64,000 nt of DNA from Bimuria novae-zelandiae CBS 107.79 (GCA_010015655.1 ML976702.1:1-64000), one strand, 5' to 3'; positions 24,065 through 35,581 are shown, counted from the stretch's first letter. The notes: a model not told the origin generated them from the sequence alone. Numbers and translations are program-made.

Positions 24065-25950
24065 TTTAAATATAATCTTGATTCTTATTATAGGGGAATA
24101 GAATATATTTACCCTTAAAAGTTTTCTTTTAGTCTCGTTCCCTGCGTACTTCGTTAACATAAACTATCTTTAATTTAGTAATATTAATAAGCAGAATTAG
24201 TTTTATAGGTATAGGCTTTTAACGCTAATATTTAGTGTATAGGTCTTTAGTAATCTTCTTTATTAGAGAAGTAATAATAATAGGAAATTCCTCCGCGTTC
24301 TCCTCTTTCTTAAAGCTAGTATTAGTAATAATAGGCTTATTTTTAGTAATAAGCTTAGCACTTTCTTGCTAATTACGTTAGAATATACGCTTAGCTTTAA
24401 GCTAGTAATTAGCCTTCTTTATAAAGTAATTACGGTAGACCTTATTAGCTTTAGCTTTAAGATCTAACTACAATTAAGACTTGGTAACTATAATTACTAA
24501 GAAGAACTAGTCCTTAAGTAGTAGTTTATTAGGCTAAATAAAGCTTTAGCTTGCTAGAAAGAGTCTAACTTAAAACTTAGTCTACTATTCTAGGCTAATA
24601 TAAATATCGTGGGAACTCTATATAACTAAGAACTTTTATTTAAGATATTAGTAACTATTAATAATAAGAGTAGTGAGGAGGATTTATATAACACTACTTT
24701 TATATTTACTTATAAAGGTTTATAACTAAATTAGATATTTAAGCGTTAGTAGCTAGCCTCTAAGTTGCTTAACTATTTAGTGGGCAAGATTTAGAGTAAT
24801 AAAGAGAAGTATTTTAGCTTTAGTGTTATAAAGAGTAATAGCATTTAGACTAACTTTATTAAGCTATACTTTAACAGGCATAGTAAATAATAATATTTAT
24901 TATTTATAAATCTAAGCTATTTATAGCATATAGTAGACTATTAGGGAGACTTTTAATAATTTACTTAGTTTTTTAGACCCTTTCCTTCCTTTGTAGAGAG
25001 GCTAATTTTACTGTTATTACTTAAAGTATTACTCTCCTCTTCTAATTCGCTCTCGTGGACTTAGTTTAACAAGCTCTAACTAAGGGTAGTAATAATTTTC
25101 TTATTAGGATAATTAGGGCGTGTATAACTAGGCTTATTGTATATATAGTATAAGTCTTTCGCTTTAGCGTCTTCGCGAGAGATAGTAGCAAGCTTAGTAA
25201 GATTTTAAGTAGGTTTAGGCTTAGTGCGGACCTCCTTCTTAATCTCGCGACGTTCTATAGAGCTATAATTACTAGCTTGGACTATGTTCTTCTTTTTAAG
25301 GACATCGAGGCGTGCTAAAATAGTAGTTTGGTTAACTAAGGGAGGCATATTATTAGTTAGAATAAAAGCGTTAAGTTACTAAATAAGATTAAAAATAAAC
25401 TTAGCGTCGTATTAGGTAGCGTAGAAAGGGATAAGTGATTCTTTTAAGAACTTATTTTTAGTAGTCTAAAATACTTCTTCTCTTTATAGTTAGTCTACGG
25501 AGAATTCTCTAGACAGGCTAGTATTAATTATAGTATGTAGTATAAGAGATATAGCGTTTTTTTATACGTCCTTAGGCTCCTTAGCAGACTTAAAGTTATT
25601 ATAGTCTATAATTAGTAGCTATAAAATTTAGCTCTTTAGTAGTCTTCTTTAGAGACTTCTAGCAGTTAGACAATCTTATAAAAGGTTTATAGTTAATTTA
25701 ACGTAGTATAAACATTTCCTTTAATGGTCTTATAGCTTAGTTTTTTATCGTATATAGCTAACATTATAATAACTATTTAAGGGTTGTTAAGGAAGTAAGT
25801 ATTACGCATATTTATTTAATTACTTACTAGTAATTTAAAAACGAGAATAAAATTATATTATAGCCAATAATGAAGGTAATAGGAATTAGCTCTATTAGGC
25901 GCTATAAATAAAAATTCTACTCTAAGGAGAAAAGAAGGGAAACCTTTATA
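24065..25950 (-). mobile_element. Retroelement gag remnant with destroyed CCHC knuckle
   Basis: AT-rich, stop-filled DNA. On the minus strand near 25200-25100 it reads DAKAKDLYYIYNKPSYTRPN, which has the spacing of a CCHC zinc knuckle but with Tyr at Cys and His positions, and Asn for Gly, as G-to-A changes on this strand would give. Upstream (right, to about 25400) is a charged gag-like segment, and downstream (24700-24070) degenerate sequence I could not assign. No LTR was recognised, and it lies antisense to the neighbouring copia element. Confidence 0.5.
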
Positions 25951-25956
25951 AGCTAA

Positions 25957-26121
25957 GGAGACGCTATATCTAAGACGTAGTAACTACCTATAGTTATGTG
26001 CAGGCTGTTAGGGCAGGTGCCTGCCAAGACGTTCTAGGAAGGAGACGCTATAGTTAGGACGTAGCTACTTATAGTCACGTGCAGGCTAGTAGGGCAGGCG
26101 CCTACCCCGATATTCTGGAAA
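25957..26121. repeat. Two 81-84-bp tandem units at the truncated copia junction
   Basis: Units at 25957-26040 and 26041-26121 both begin GGAGACGCTATA and contain a GTGCAGGCT-AGGGCAGGxGCCT block. They are about 80% identical, and the differences are mostly transitions. They lie directly before the point where copia reverse transcriptase sequence starts. Confidence 0.75.
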
Positions 26122-26149
26122 CGGTCTTTATACGCGCTACCTATAACGA

Positions 26150-28231
26150 TAATTTATAAGTATAAACTTAATAAGTGCTCGTAAGTTAAGCGTCTTAAGG
26201 CCTACCTGGTTATATGTAGTAATCGCTAGGACCTAGATTTTTAGTAAGAGACGTACGCAGTAGTCGCGTGCTTTATAATATTTAACTTTATTATAACTTT
26301 TATTACTATCCTAGGCTAGGAGTATAATTAAATTAGCTTTATTATAGTGTTTTTTAATAGTTTTTTAAATAAGGATAAGCATATTTACGCTTACTTATTA
26401 AATAAACGTATTATTAAGTTAAATAAAGCCCTTTATAGCCTTTACTATAGTTCGAGACTTTAGTATAAGAAGCTCTTATATTTTCTCGTCACTATTAGTT
26501 ATCTGCCTATTAAGGCAGAACCATATATTTTTATTAATAAAGATACTAGCTATATTATTTTAACCTACGTTAATAATATCCTAATTATTAGTGTTATAAA
26601 GGAAAAAGTCGCCGTACTTAAGACGTTTATTATTGCTAAAGATTATTATTATAACTTAGGCATTATTTTATACTATTTAGGCATAAAGGTTTAACGCGAT
26701 TATAATACCTACACGTTTAAGCTTTTAATAAAGCTGTACTTGTTAAAGTTTCTTATTAATTAAAATTATAAAAGTAATACCTATAACGTCTTACTCTCTA
26801 TAAAAGTTCTTAATAAGTGTAAGGCTACTAAGCCTTGCGTAAATAACTTTAAAAAGAAATACTAATCTTTATAAGTAAACTCTTATACCTAACTATTTAG
26901 CTTTAAGCTAATATAGCCTAGGCTATTACTTTTTTCGCGTGCTTTATAAGCAACTTAACTAAGTAGTTGTTAGGATCTGAACATGTATGGAACGCGGAGG
27001 ACCAACGGGCCTTAGTGGAAGTGACACTTGGCGGGGTCGCGTAACCGAGGTCACGTAATGTACCATCCAGCCAAGACATACCATCCTGCCAAGATTGTGG
27101 AAGGTGTACTATCCATAGACGGCGCGACCATCCATCGGAATCTAGGGACAATAGGAAGAGAGATAGACGGTAAGGTTTACCCCTCTTATATATAAACCTA
27201 CACAAATACCCTTATAGCATTCGTGTTTAACCTGTTTATTAATCTATCGTTTGGATCTGAATAAGCAACCTTATTAATTTAATTATACTATACCTACCTT
27301 TAATACTAACACCCTAGTGATAAGCGTAAGCTATCACTACAACCCTCTTTCGTCCTACTACAGTATTCCTGCCCGAGAACCAACCTTAGCCCCTTAGGGA
27401 CCAGCTACCCCTTTGGGATCTTAACAGTAGTAATACGTTTATTATTTTAATATCCTTAATTACCTCGCGTTACATAAAGACTTAGTTATACGTTATAAAA
27501 GCACGGTAGATAATATAATAATTAATTATATAGTTAATAGCATCTATAGCTACTTTAAGCTAGCTTTACTAACTATAAAAGCTATAAGTTAAGCTATAGT
27601 TATAATTTTAATATATGTAGAGGTAGTATATGCTATAAGTTACGTAAGTAGCCTCTTATTACTACATCTACGCTAGAAACGAGGACAGTTACTCTTGTCT
27701 TTATAGGCAAAGAGGCGGCGTGGATCTATCGCCTTGCCCACTAGCTAGGCCTCTATAGCTCTAATTATAAAATTACTTTATATAGAGATAACCTGCTAGC
27801 TATTAATCTCCTTTACTTAAATAGCTATTACTAGCGTATAAAGTATATTAATACGTACTATTACTATTATAAGGAGTAAGTTAAGCTAGGCTACCTTAAG
27901 ATTAAATATATAACTACTAATAAGATAGTTACTAATAGACTTACTAAGCCACTCTCTAAGGATCTCCATGGCTACTTTTTAGGCCTAATTAGTCTCTGGC
28001 CGCCCACCATTGCATAAGACTGTGGAGTGCACTATCGTCTTTCTCGCTTTGTTTCAATTCACTCCCTCGTCATCAGTCACTCTGGGGGGTGTGTTCGAGG
28101 ATCCTGCCGTAGGCAGGAGTACCAGAGAGCTCCTTCCTAGCTTCGTGGTTGATTTTGGTCGAGCACGTACATTAGCTTGGCGCGCACTCAACACGTATAT
28201 AGGCTCAGTAGGCAGATAGCTTAATCGAACA
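26150..28231 (+). mobile_element. 5'-truncated copia element with 3' LTR, interrupted by a solo LTR
   Basis: The plus strand reads copia reverse transcriptase: a KHIYAYLLNKRIIKLNKALY segment near 26400, YVNNILII at the catalytic box (both Asp changed to Asn), then RNase H to about 26967 and, after a solo LTR, from 27432 to about 28000 (DLHGYFLGL-type C-terminus). A polypurine tract (CTGGGGGGTG) leads into a 140-bp 3' LTR at 28092-28231 that begins TGTTCGA and ends TCGAACA. No 5' LTR, gag or integrase was found; the element begins abruptly near 26150. RIP-type stops are abundant, but the LTR itself is GC-balanced. Confidence 0.8.
26968..27426 (+). mobile_element. Solo LTR (459 bp) with GTAGT target duplication
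   Basis: Bounded by TGTTAGGATC and GATCTTAACA with perfect 5-bp duplications GTAGT at 26963-26967 and 27427-27431. A TATATAAA box at about 27187-27194 suggests plus orientation. It interrupts the RNase H region of the copia fragment. Same family as the LTR at 21693-22150 but in the opposite direction. It retains more GC than the surrounding copia sequence. Confidence 0.9.
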
Positions 28232-28642
28232 CCCGTTCTTTTCATCACAATGTGCTCTCAGCCTGGCGATACTCGAGTGACTCCGTAGATTTCGCACCTT
28301 CTGTGCTCACTTAACTACATGAGCAGTCGAAAGGACGACCGGTAGATCTGACTCGTCACACCTTGAAGTATCAAACTCTGAATCATGCTCCAAACCGCCC
28401 TCGGTGCGAGCTCGTGAAACTTGAAGATGCATGCGCAATCAACAGTGTCACACGGTTCACAGGCATCGGCCAGTCACTAGGAAGTTGGTATATTTGCTGG
28501 ATGAGTCATGGTCGCGCCGTTTGCTTGGTCGCAAGTTAAATCGTAGCTCTTCATTGCCGTCTACACTTTCGCGACACCCGTTGGCCAACACCCCCAACTA
28601 CCGAAGCCTAGTCTCTCGACCGCGTGTCCGCTTGGTCCATAG
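28232..28642. other. Intergenic GC-balanced DNA, 3' side of UMP1
   Basis: About 410 bp between the copia 3' LTR and the UMP1 stop codon. Composition is host-like. Short overlapping ORFs occur on both strands but none shows conservation I recognise; most likely the 3' UTR and terminator region of the minus-strand UMP1 gene. Confidence 0.5.
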
Positions 28643-29278
28643 TCATCCGCCCACTACCAACAGCCTCTCTACCAGTTCATCCTCAACTTCGCCTCCATCT
28701 CGATATGGAAGTCGGGCACCTCACGCAGCTCGTTGCCTACATCAAAATGTTAGCAAATCTTGGGTCGCACAACATGCCCTCCTGTTCGTCTAACATGAAC
28801 AACTTACCGGTAAATACATCCTCCCAGCCAATCTCGCAATCCCGTCCCTCCAGAATATCTCTATGCACGCCGGCCGTTCCACCCAAGACTGCCGGCCTCC
28901 ACTCGCCCTCCTTCACAGTCTTCAGCTCCATACCTCTCCGAATCGGCTCCGCGATACCGAACTGGCGCCTGAGCATCTCCATCTTGAGCTTGTCCTGCGT
29001 CTCCCGCCACTGAACAAGCCGGGCTTCGAGCGGGTGTGCGGATTGGAGCTCGACGGGCTTTGTTGATGAGGAGACTGTGGCGGGGGTGGAGGTCTGGGCG
29101 AGGCGGGAGCGGAGAGTATCGTGGACACCGGGCGCGGAGGGGGCGGAGGTCTCTGGGGCAACGGATGTGGGGTGCGCCTTTGCGGGGACGAAGCGGAGAG
29201 ACTGAGAATATTAGAGATTGTGCCCTTCGTCTAGCTTCTTGCGCATGGGTATAGAAGCTCGGGAAGAGTGCTTACCAT
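28643..29278 (-). CDS. UMP1: Proteasome maturation factor UMP1 (POMP)
   Basis: Short-lived chaperone that assembles inside half-proteasomes and is degraded when the 20S core matures; acts in nucleus and cytosol. Exons on the minus strand: 29276-29278 (the ATG alone), 29201-28808 and 28737-28643, giving 163 residues. Introns are 29202-29275 (GTAAGC...CTCAG) and 28738-28807 (GTAAGT...GTAG). The splice model is supported by protein conservation: N-terminus MSLRFVPA, then HPLEARL, the family core MEMLRRQFGIAEPIRRGMEL, EWRP, and a C-terminal segment LREVPDFHIEMEAKLR after the second intron. Length fits fungal UMP1 (about 140-165 residues). Without the single-codon exon the conserved N-terminus has no start. 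The last 15 residues past the core are less certain. The gene appears intact. Confidence 0.92.
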
Positions 29279-29633
29279 GCCGACGGGTGTGTAGAGCTGT
29301 TTCTATTGTTCAGGGTCGTTTTCGAGATATGGTGCTTCGATCCAATTTCCGCAGCAAACAAACGCTACAGGAGGTTGAATTGGGCGGAGAGTATGGGCAG
29401 AGGAGTCGTGAAGCTATATCGAGGTGGAGGGAGCTTAGGCTACGAAGTGACGCGCCAACTAGTGGACTTGGCGTGCGCATGTCCCAAAACGGAAGGCGGT
29501 GAGCCTGCAGGTGGGAATGTTTGGAAGATGAAGATGAAACAGTCGGGTTCGAAAATTGCACAGCCTGGAGCGGAAGAGAAGTAATTGTAGATCGATGGTA
29601 AGCTCAAAAGCTCATGTCAAATTTATGTGAGAT
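29279..29633. other. Intergenic region between UMP1 and the DUF92 gene
   Basis: 355 bp that must hold the UMP1 promoter and 5' UTR and the 3' end of the DUF92 gene, both transcribed leftwards. Overlapping short ORFs on both strands look like chance openings in GC-balanced DNA. No distinct promoter element was recognised. Confidence 0.5.
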
Positions 29634-30827
29634 CTACAAAGGTAGAATGCTACTGAAAGGCAGATCCCAAATCCAGCACGCTCCCAGCATGGATGCCACA
29701 CTGACCGAGGCCGCCATCAGCAGATTAACGGCATTGTTGTCCAGGATATCATGCCCGACTGCAATCTCCCTGCTCTCATGCTGAGCATCTGCGACTGCAG
29801 CTCCACTAGCTCCAGCCCTCTGCATCGTTCTCGAGACCTTGGCAGACTCATCCAGTCCAGAATCCACTGCGGAAGTCTTCGCAATCGCATCCCTGCCTTC
29901 ACCTGGGCCTACCCTGCTTCGGAGCTCAGCCTCGGCCTTGAAGTGCATCGGATGGCCATGGACAAGCACTTTCCGGCCACCAGCGCCTTCTACAACTTTG
30001 CCCGAATGTACATCGACCACGCTGGCCTGTAGCACAGCTCCCAGGACCGAGTCGAGGATCGATCCGCCGAGGCCGGCAAGTGCCATCACCTGCGTGTATC
30101 GGACCTTCTCGATAAAGCTCCAGTTATCGCAGAACGGTATGAGGAGTGTCGAAGTGATTGCGATGATGAAGCCTCCGAGCAAACCGGCGCTGAGTCCAGA
30201 CAGCGAAACACCGCCGTTGGTACCAGGAGGGACGAAACGCCACGGCGCTGTGACGAGGCGGGGCTTGGAGCGCGAAAGGATGCCCAATTCGGAGGAGAGG
30301 GTATCGGCACATGTAGCAGCGTAGTTCCTGTCGGGTTGTAAGCTCCGCAAGGCAATGCGGGGAGTGTGCAGCTTACGCTACTATACCTACGACCAGGACG
30401 TCGCTTCCTCGTCGCCAGCACTGGTCGTTCTGGGAGTGAGTGCCCTCTTTCTGCAGCTGCCACGCGTGTAGCAGGATCAAGATTGATGCTGTCAGCGAGT
30501 TCGCCAGGACTTGAATGTGGTTTCGTGCACCCTCTCCACCAGTCGCACCGTTGGCGGACTGGGTGAGCTTCGCTTTGATGTCATGCTTGACCTAGCACGC
30601 TATCAGCCATCATCACCATAAACGCGTTCTCAAGTACTCACCTTCGTCGCAAATGTTCCGGAAAGGAAGAAAACGGTCAATAGTGTGAAGAACACACTCC
30701 ACGGATGTATCGCATGCACGACCGCTGTGACGAAAGCTGTCAGGATGCCGAATAGTGTGAGAGACTTTCGTGAATATGCCCGATACACGAGCGCTGCTAC
30801 CGCTGGTACCGCAATAATTGGCTTCAT
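29634..30827 (-). CDS. DUF92 / TMEM19 family integral membrane protein
   Basis: Three exons on the minus strand: 30827-30642, 30591-30377 and 30327-29634, giving 364 residues. The introns are 50 bp (GTGAGT...CTAG) and 49 bp (GTAAGC...ACAG), and joining them restores an uninterrupted frame. Family signatures: GTFATKV-H-IK near the exon 1/2 junction, ATGGEGARN, QVLANS, and the hallmark NYAATCADTLSSELGILS at the exon 2/3 junction, followed by GGVS-G--AGLLGG. Several hydrophobic segments (residues about 1-60, exon 2 end, two in exon 3, one at the C-terminus) predict a polytopic membrane protein. Plant relatives include a phytyl-phosphate kinase (VTE6) and animals have TMEM19 of unknown function; the fungal role is unknown. 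A long insert (about residues 240-330) before the last segment lies outside the core family. Intact. Neighbour UMP1 lies 355 bp downstream on the same strand. Confidence 0.9.
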
Positions 30828-31307
30828 GTTTGCGCAGCACGAACGCCGAGTGGAGGCGTGAGGCAGCTACTCGATGTGCTAACGTTTGCTAAGTTGGAAT
30901 GTGTAAGATGGCGCAGCCGTCAGCCTTGTTACCCTTGGCGGGCCTGCATTATCACCCTACTAACACGAATGCGAACGTCAGTCATTGAACCAAATTTCGC
31001 CTATTCACAAGCATTTTGACGATGATTCAAGCTTCGCATCCGCTTAACCTTGCCGCGGGCGTTGTGGATACGCCACACACAGCCTGGGTTGCCTTGCAAT
31101 GAGATCAACACAAGGGTCTGTTCGATGTCGCGGTTGAAACGCATTCTCACCTCCAGTCGGCCGTCACCTACCACAGCAAGCTTCACCGGTTCGCAAAGCA
31201 CTAGGTACAACTCAATCGAGAAGACCTTGCGAAGGCAGATCAACAATCTGTTCCCGCGGAGGTTGGTGCCTCGAGCCTACCACATGCGTCTTTCACATTT
31301 CCGGCTA
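30828..31307. other. Promoter side of the DUF92 gene; no gene seen
   Basis: 480 bp of GC-balanced DNA between the DUF92 start codon and the pogo element. It probably holds the DUF92 promoter. An 81-codon minus-strand ORF (31246-31001) and an 87-codon plus-strand ORF overlap each other; neither shows a motif I recognise. Confidence 0.45.
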
Positions 31308-33088
31308 AGCTAGCGCATGGGGTTCCGAGACACCCGGGGATATGAGACACCGCGCAGAAATCCTCCACCCTTCAAAAAATCGCGATATCTCCACATCCCT
31401 ACCAAAATGGCCAACCGTGAGGCAGCAATTCAAGCAGCTATTAGTGATCTTAATGCTGGCATTTTTCCTAGTCAACGAGCTGCTGCAAAGGCATACAACA
31501 TCCTTATAGCCACGCTATCTAGGCGCGTACGCGGTTTACAAAACTGGCAAAACAGCCACGTATACTAGTAACAATTAACTCTATAACAAGAGGACTTTCT
31601 TATATAATAGATACTTAAAGAGGACGCGCGCGGGTTTCCTCCTTCTTACGCTTATATATAAGAAATAGTAAATTAAATTCTTAGGATAAATAGCGACCAC
31701 GCGTTAGTAAGTAAACACTAAATATCTTACTTTATTAAACATAACCTACGTGTTACCTTTATTATAAGTAAAAAAATTAAGGCTGCGAGAGCTAAGGGAG
31801 TAACTTTAGAGGTAATACGCAAGTTTCTTAAGCTCTATAAGTAGCTCTACGTTAAGTTAGACATACGCAATAAGGATACGTGGAATATAAATAAGACTAG
31901 GAAGGCCCTAGGCGTATATGCAAACACCAGAGTACTTACAGGAAGCCAGAAAAAGAAGGCTTACTATTAGTCTCTAGAGAATCGCGAGTGGGCGTCGATA
32001 ATTAAGTGCGTTTCTGCAATAGGGAGAAAGCTATAGCTAGCTATTATTTTTAAAGGTAAAAACCTGCAGAGCACTTAGTTTCTATTAATAATACCTAACT
32101 AGCTATACGCAACTTTAGAGAATAGCTAAATATTTAATATAATAAAGGCTAAGTAGCTATAACGCGTATTTCTGCTAGATACTACGCCCTTAGAGGATCG
32201 CTGGCAGATGCTAATATTGGATGGTCACGGCAGCCATGTCGACCTGGATTTCCTTTAGATCTGTAAGTAGAATAAAGTTAGGCTTCTGTTTCTCCCTGCG
32301 CACTCCTCGCACGTTCTACAGCCACTAGATCTCTCTGTTTTCTCAGTAGTGAAACGATTCTATCGCCAGCAGATCCACGAGTTATCACACCTAGATAATG
32401 CTGCGCCGGTTAAAAAGGAACGTTTTATTATTGCCTACAACGCTGCTAGAGAGGCTGCGATTACTAAGAGAGTAATCCGCGCTAGATAGGCTGTTACAGG
32501 CATCTACTTATTAAATATTAAGCGGGTAGTTAACTTATCTTAAGTCGCTCGAAGGCCTATTACCCCCCCTTACTAGGATTAGGCTTATCTCGCCGAGAGC
32601 TTTCTCTACACTCCCTATAGCCCTCGGGATCTGTTTATGGCTTAAAGGCAGCTCCACAGCGCTAAGAAATTAAGCCGCAAGGTTTACTAACTATTTAAGA
32701 AAGCTAGTAAGGCAATTATAATAGCTAATACACGCTTAGCAGTGCTAGAAGTAGAGAATAAAAGATTATAGAGTTAACTTAAGGCCCTTAAGCGTCTATA
32801 ACCACGAAAGGAAGTTTGCATAGACCTAAATTAACGCTTTACTAGCATAGATTAAATTATAATAGCAAAGCAGGCATCTGCTCTCCTAGAGCAACAAAAC
32901 AGTAGTACTTCTGCAGAAAAGGACGCAGAAAAAGCTGCAGCAGAAATAGCAGCTAAAACTCTGCAATCTATGTGTAGCAAGTGGCAATTATAATTACGCT
33001 GAATGAATTATCGCGATTTTTTAAAGGGTGGAGGATTTCTGCGCGGTGTCTCATATCCCCGGGTGTCTCGGAACCCCATGTGCTAGCT
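31308..33088 (+). mobile_element. Complete pogo/Fot-type DNA transposon (1781 bp)
   Basis: Inverted repeats of about 79 bp (31308-31386 and 33010-33088) with about two mismatches, starting AGCTAGC and followed by CATGGGGTTCCGAGACACC. TA target duplications are at 31306-31307 and 33089-33090. Inside each repeat the word GAGACACC occurs twice. The interior is AT-shifted and RIP-damaged, while the ends are GC-rich and well preserved. Size and structure fit the Fot1 branch of Tc1-mariner. Confidence 0.9.
31407..32990 (+). pseudogene. Pogo transposase with multiple RIP-type stops
   Basis: Starts MANREAAIQAAISDLNAG with a helix-turn-helix (SQRAAAKAYNI, then TLSRRVRG) typical of the N-terminal pogo DNA-binding domain. 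It stops after 54 codons. Further downstream, in broken frames, are a WNINKTRKALGV segment (where NMDE is expected) and the DDE box LILDGHGSHVDLDF near 32210, HSSHVLQPLDLSVFS, and a Lys/Glu-rich C-terminus. Many TAG/TAA codons make it non-functional. Confidence 0.8.
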
Positions 33089-33090
33089 TA

Positions 33091-33447
33091 GCACGTTACT
33101 TATTCAGGCATGCTTCGCGGTGAATGCGACCGTGCGTCGCATGCATCGCATTGGTCGCGACCAGCCCCGAACGATTTCCCACTGGCGCGGGACATGCCGA
33201 AGAAGGATTGCAAGTTCGATCGGTTAGATAGAGGCGCCATGGGTGGTTGCGGCTGAGGCATCCTTCATACTGAGCTGGTCCGAAGAGGTATGGATGAGGC
33301 AATGCATCATAGGTATATAACAACCTGTTGCGCGGATGCTGGAAGCAATCTGCAGCTCCAAGCTTCCCGTTTTCCCTGCTCTTATCATTGATAGCCGGAT
33401 TTTTTTCTCTTGTTCTGGGTCAACTGGTGTCAATTTGAAATCTCGCC
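33091..33447. other. MFS transporter promoter region
   Basis: 357 bp between the pogo element and the MFS start codon. Composition is host-like. Overlapping short ORFs carry no recognised motif. A pyrimidine-rich stretch (TTTTTTTCTCTTG at about 33401-33413) lies shortly before the ATG, as is common in filamentous-fungal promoters. No specific operator seen. Confidence 0.4.
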
Positions 33448-35581
33448 ATGGCGTACCTGCTGTTCAAGTACATCAGACGGAAGGTCAGGGAAACCAAGGC
33501 GAACAAGGAAGGCTTCTCAACAGGTGACGAGAGCCACCTTACCCCGGATGTTGCTCGCACACATACAAAGACGCAGTCTGAGAATCACGAACTCCTTGCC
33601 TACCCGGGAACTCCCACAGCGTCGCCTCACCTCACCCAGTCACAACTCAAAGACACGAAAATTGAACATGAACGGCTGCGGCGAGAAGAAAGAGAGGCAA
33701 ATATACGAAGATGGAAGCTGATAGTGGGGCTCATATTGCCGAACTTCCTCGCCTCAGTCGATGTAACTATCGTAGCCCCGGCGATACCCACCATCTCATC
33801 ACACTTCAGTGAGTCCTCGTACTACTCACTATCATCAGGACTAACGCCTCCAGACCACCTTAGCGGAAGCTTCAACTGGATCGTCGCAGCGTATACGCTC
33901 ACCTTCACCACTTTCGTCCCAGCATCTGGTCAGCTCGCGGACATCTATGGCCGTCACTTCGCGCTGCACTTCCAAATGTTCTGGATCTTGATTGGCAGTG
34001 TTCTATGCGCTTCGTCGGTCACTTGGGGTATGCTGCTCTTCGGACGAGCTCTCCAGGGCCTAGGGGCTGCAGGTATAATGAACCTGACGCGTATAATACT
34101 GTCCGATGGGATGAGTCTCGCCGACAACTCGAAGAACAACACCGTCTTCAGTCTGATCAACGGTATCAGGTAAGCCACTTCTCCACCCTTTTTGTTTCAA
34201 CGCAGCTGACGGTGCATATAGCTACGCCGTCGGCCCCGTCGTAGGCGGTTACCTCGCGAGCTCCTCCTGGCGCTACTGCTTCGTCCTCCCGATCCCTCTC
34301 GCCGTCCTCTCGCACCTTTTCTTCTTCCTCCTCATGCGCAACCACCTCTTCAAAGCCCGCGTCACCCTCCCCAACGCCGCCTCCCGCCGCACGCGCTACG
34401 TCACATCCCTCGCGCACATCGACTGGCCCGGCATGACGACCTTCATCCTGGGCATCGGCCTCATCATCCTCGCCATCCAATGGGGCGGCACATCCTACGC
34501 CTGGAGCTCCGCGGCTACCATCGCGCCCCTCGTCCTCGGCGGACTCCTCGTGCTCACCTTCTTCGTGCACGAGTACCTCCTCGGCGCAGGCCGCTTCACA
34601 GCACGGCTCTTCCCGCGACAAACACCCATGATACCTTCTTCTCTCTTCCGCAAAAAAGACACCACGCTGTTGTTGCTCATAAATTTCTCGGCGGGCGTGT
34701 CCCTCGTGTCCGCGTTTTACTTTGTGAGCTACTACTGGCAGCTCGCCGAGGGGTATACGTCTTCGCGCGCGGGTACGCAGTTGCTGTACTACACGCCTGG
34801 TCTGGGTGTGGGCGTGTACAGCACACTGTTCATGTGCAATGTGTGGCCGAAGCAAACGTTTTACCCGCTATTCATCGGCTCGATTGTCGAAGCGGGAGGG
34901 CTGGCGGCAATGACGTGGGCGATTTCCGCGAGGAATACCACGCTGGTGAGTGTCTTCCTGGCCGTCGCGGGCGCGGGGACGGGGTTCAGATTTATGCCGG
35001 TTGTGCTACATGCTGCGGGCATCTTCCCGGATTGCGTGACGGCGATGCAGAGTGTGCTGAGCTTTTCGCTGCCGTTGGGGGAGACGGTGGGGATTAGTAT
35101 GATGGGTGCGGTGTTCAGTAATAAGTTTTCTGGATACCTGAGGAGTCTTGGTGTGGCGACGGGGGCGGGTTCCACTGGCACGGCCGGGCTGGCGAATTTG
35201 GAGGCTCTCGCTGGACTGCAGGGCGAGGCACAGAAGGCGGTGCGGAATGCGGCTGCAAGAGCGATCATGTGGGGTTTTGTTTCTGTGATGCCGTTCATGG
35301 CTTTGTCGATTGTTGCGTCGGCATTTATTGGTAATGTGTGGATTGGGAATCCGAAGCAGGTGGGAAAGGACGGGAAGGTGAAGAAAGAGGAGAGTAAGGG
35401 CATGGTGATGACGGCGCCTTTCTTGCTCGCCGTGTGCACGGGCAGTATCCAGCGGCAGAGGAAGGAAGTCGATCCCATCACGGAGCAGAGTTCAAGAGAG
35501 AAGAAGGCAAAGATTCCTGATGTCGAGGCTGCGGACCCAAGGCCTGCTCAAGTGGCGCAGGTCAGGGATGGGGAGGCGTAG
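33448..35581 (+). CDS. MFS transporter, DHA2-type (14 transmembrane) drug/metabolite porter
   Basis: Two exons, 33448-34169 and 34222-35581, with a 52-bp intron (GTAAGC...ATAG); 693 residues. The joined protein reads across the junction as NGISYAVGPVVGGYLAS, which contains the antiporter motif C, and exon 1 has the motif A region GQLADIYGRHFAL followed by LFGRALQGLGAAGIMN. A hydrophilic N-terminal tail of about 85 residues precedes the first membrane segment (LIVGLILPNFLASVDVTIVA). Hydrophobic segments throughout fit a 14-span proton-driven exporter at the plasma or vacuolar membrane. The C-terminal 90 residues are charged and cytosolic. Substrate cannot be told from sequence; no biosynthetic cluster lies beside it. 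Frame intact. The long minus-strand ORFs across it are GC-rich shadows. The first ATG of the open frame was chosen because the N-terminal tail is in frame and no later ATG precedes the first membrane segment closely. Confidence 0.88.

Noticed and set aside
34166..34855. 229-codon minus-strand ORF and other ORFs opposite the MFS gene (34480-35097, 34861-35481)
   Set aside because: They mirror GC-rich codons of a well-supported MFS gene and show no family motif.
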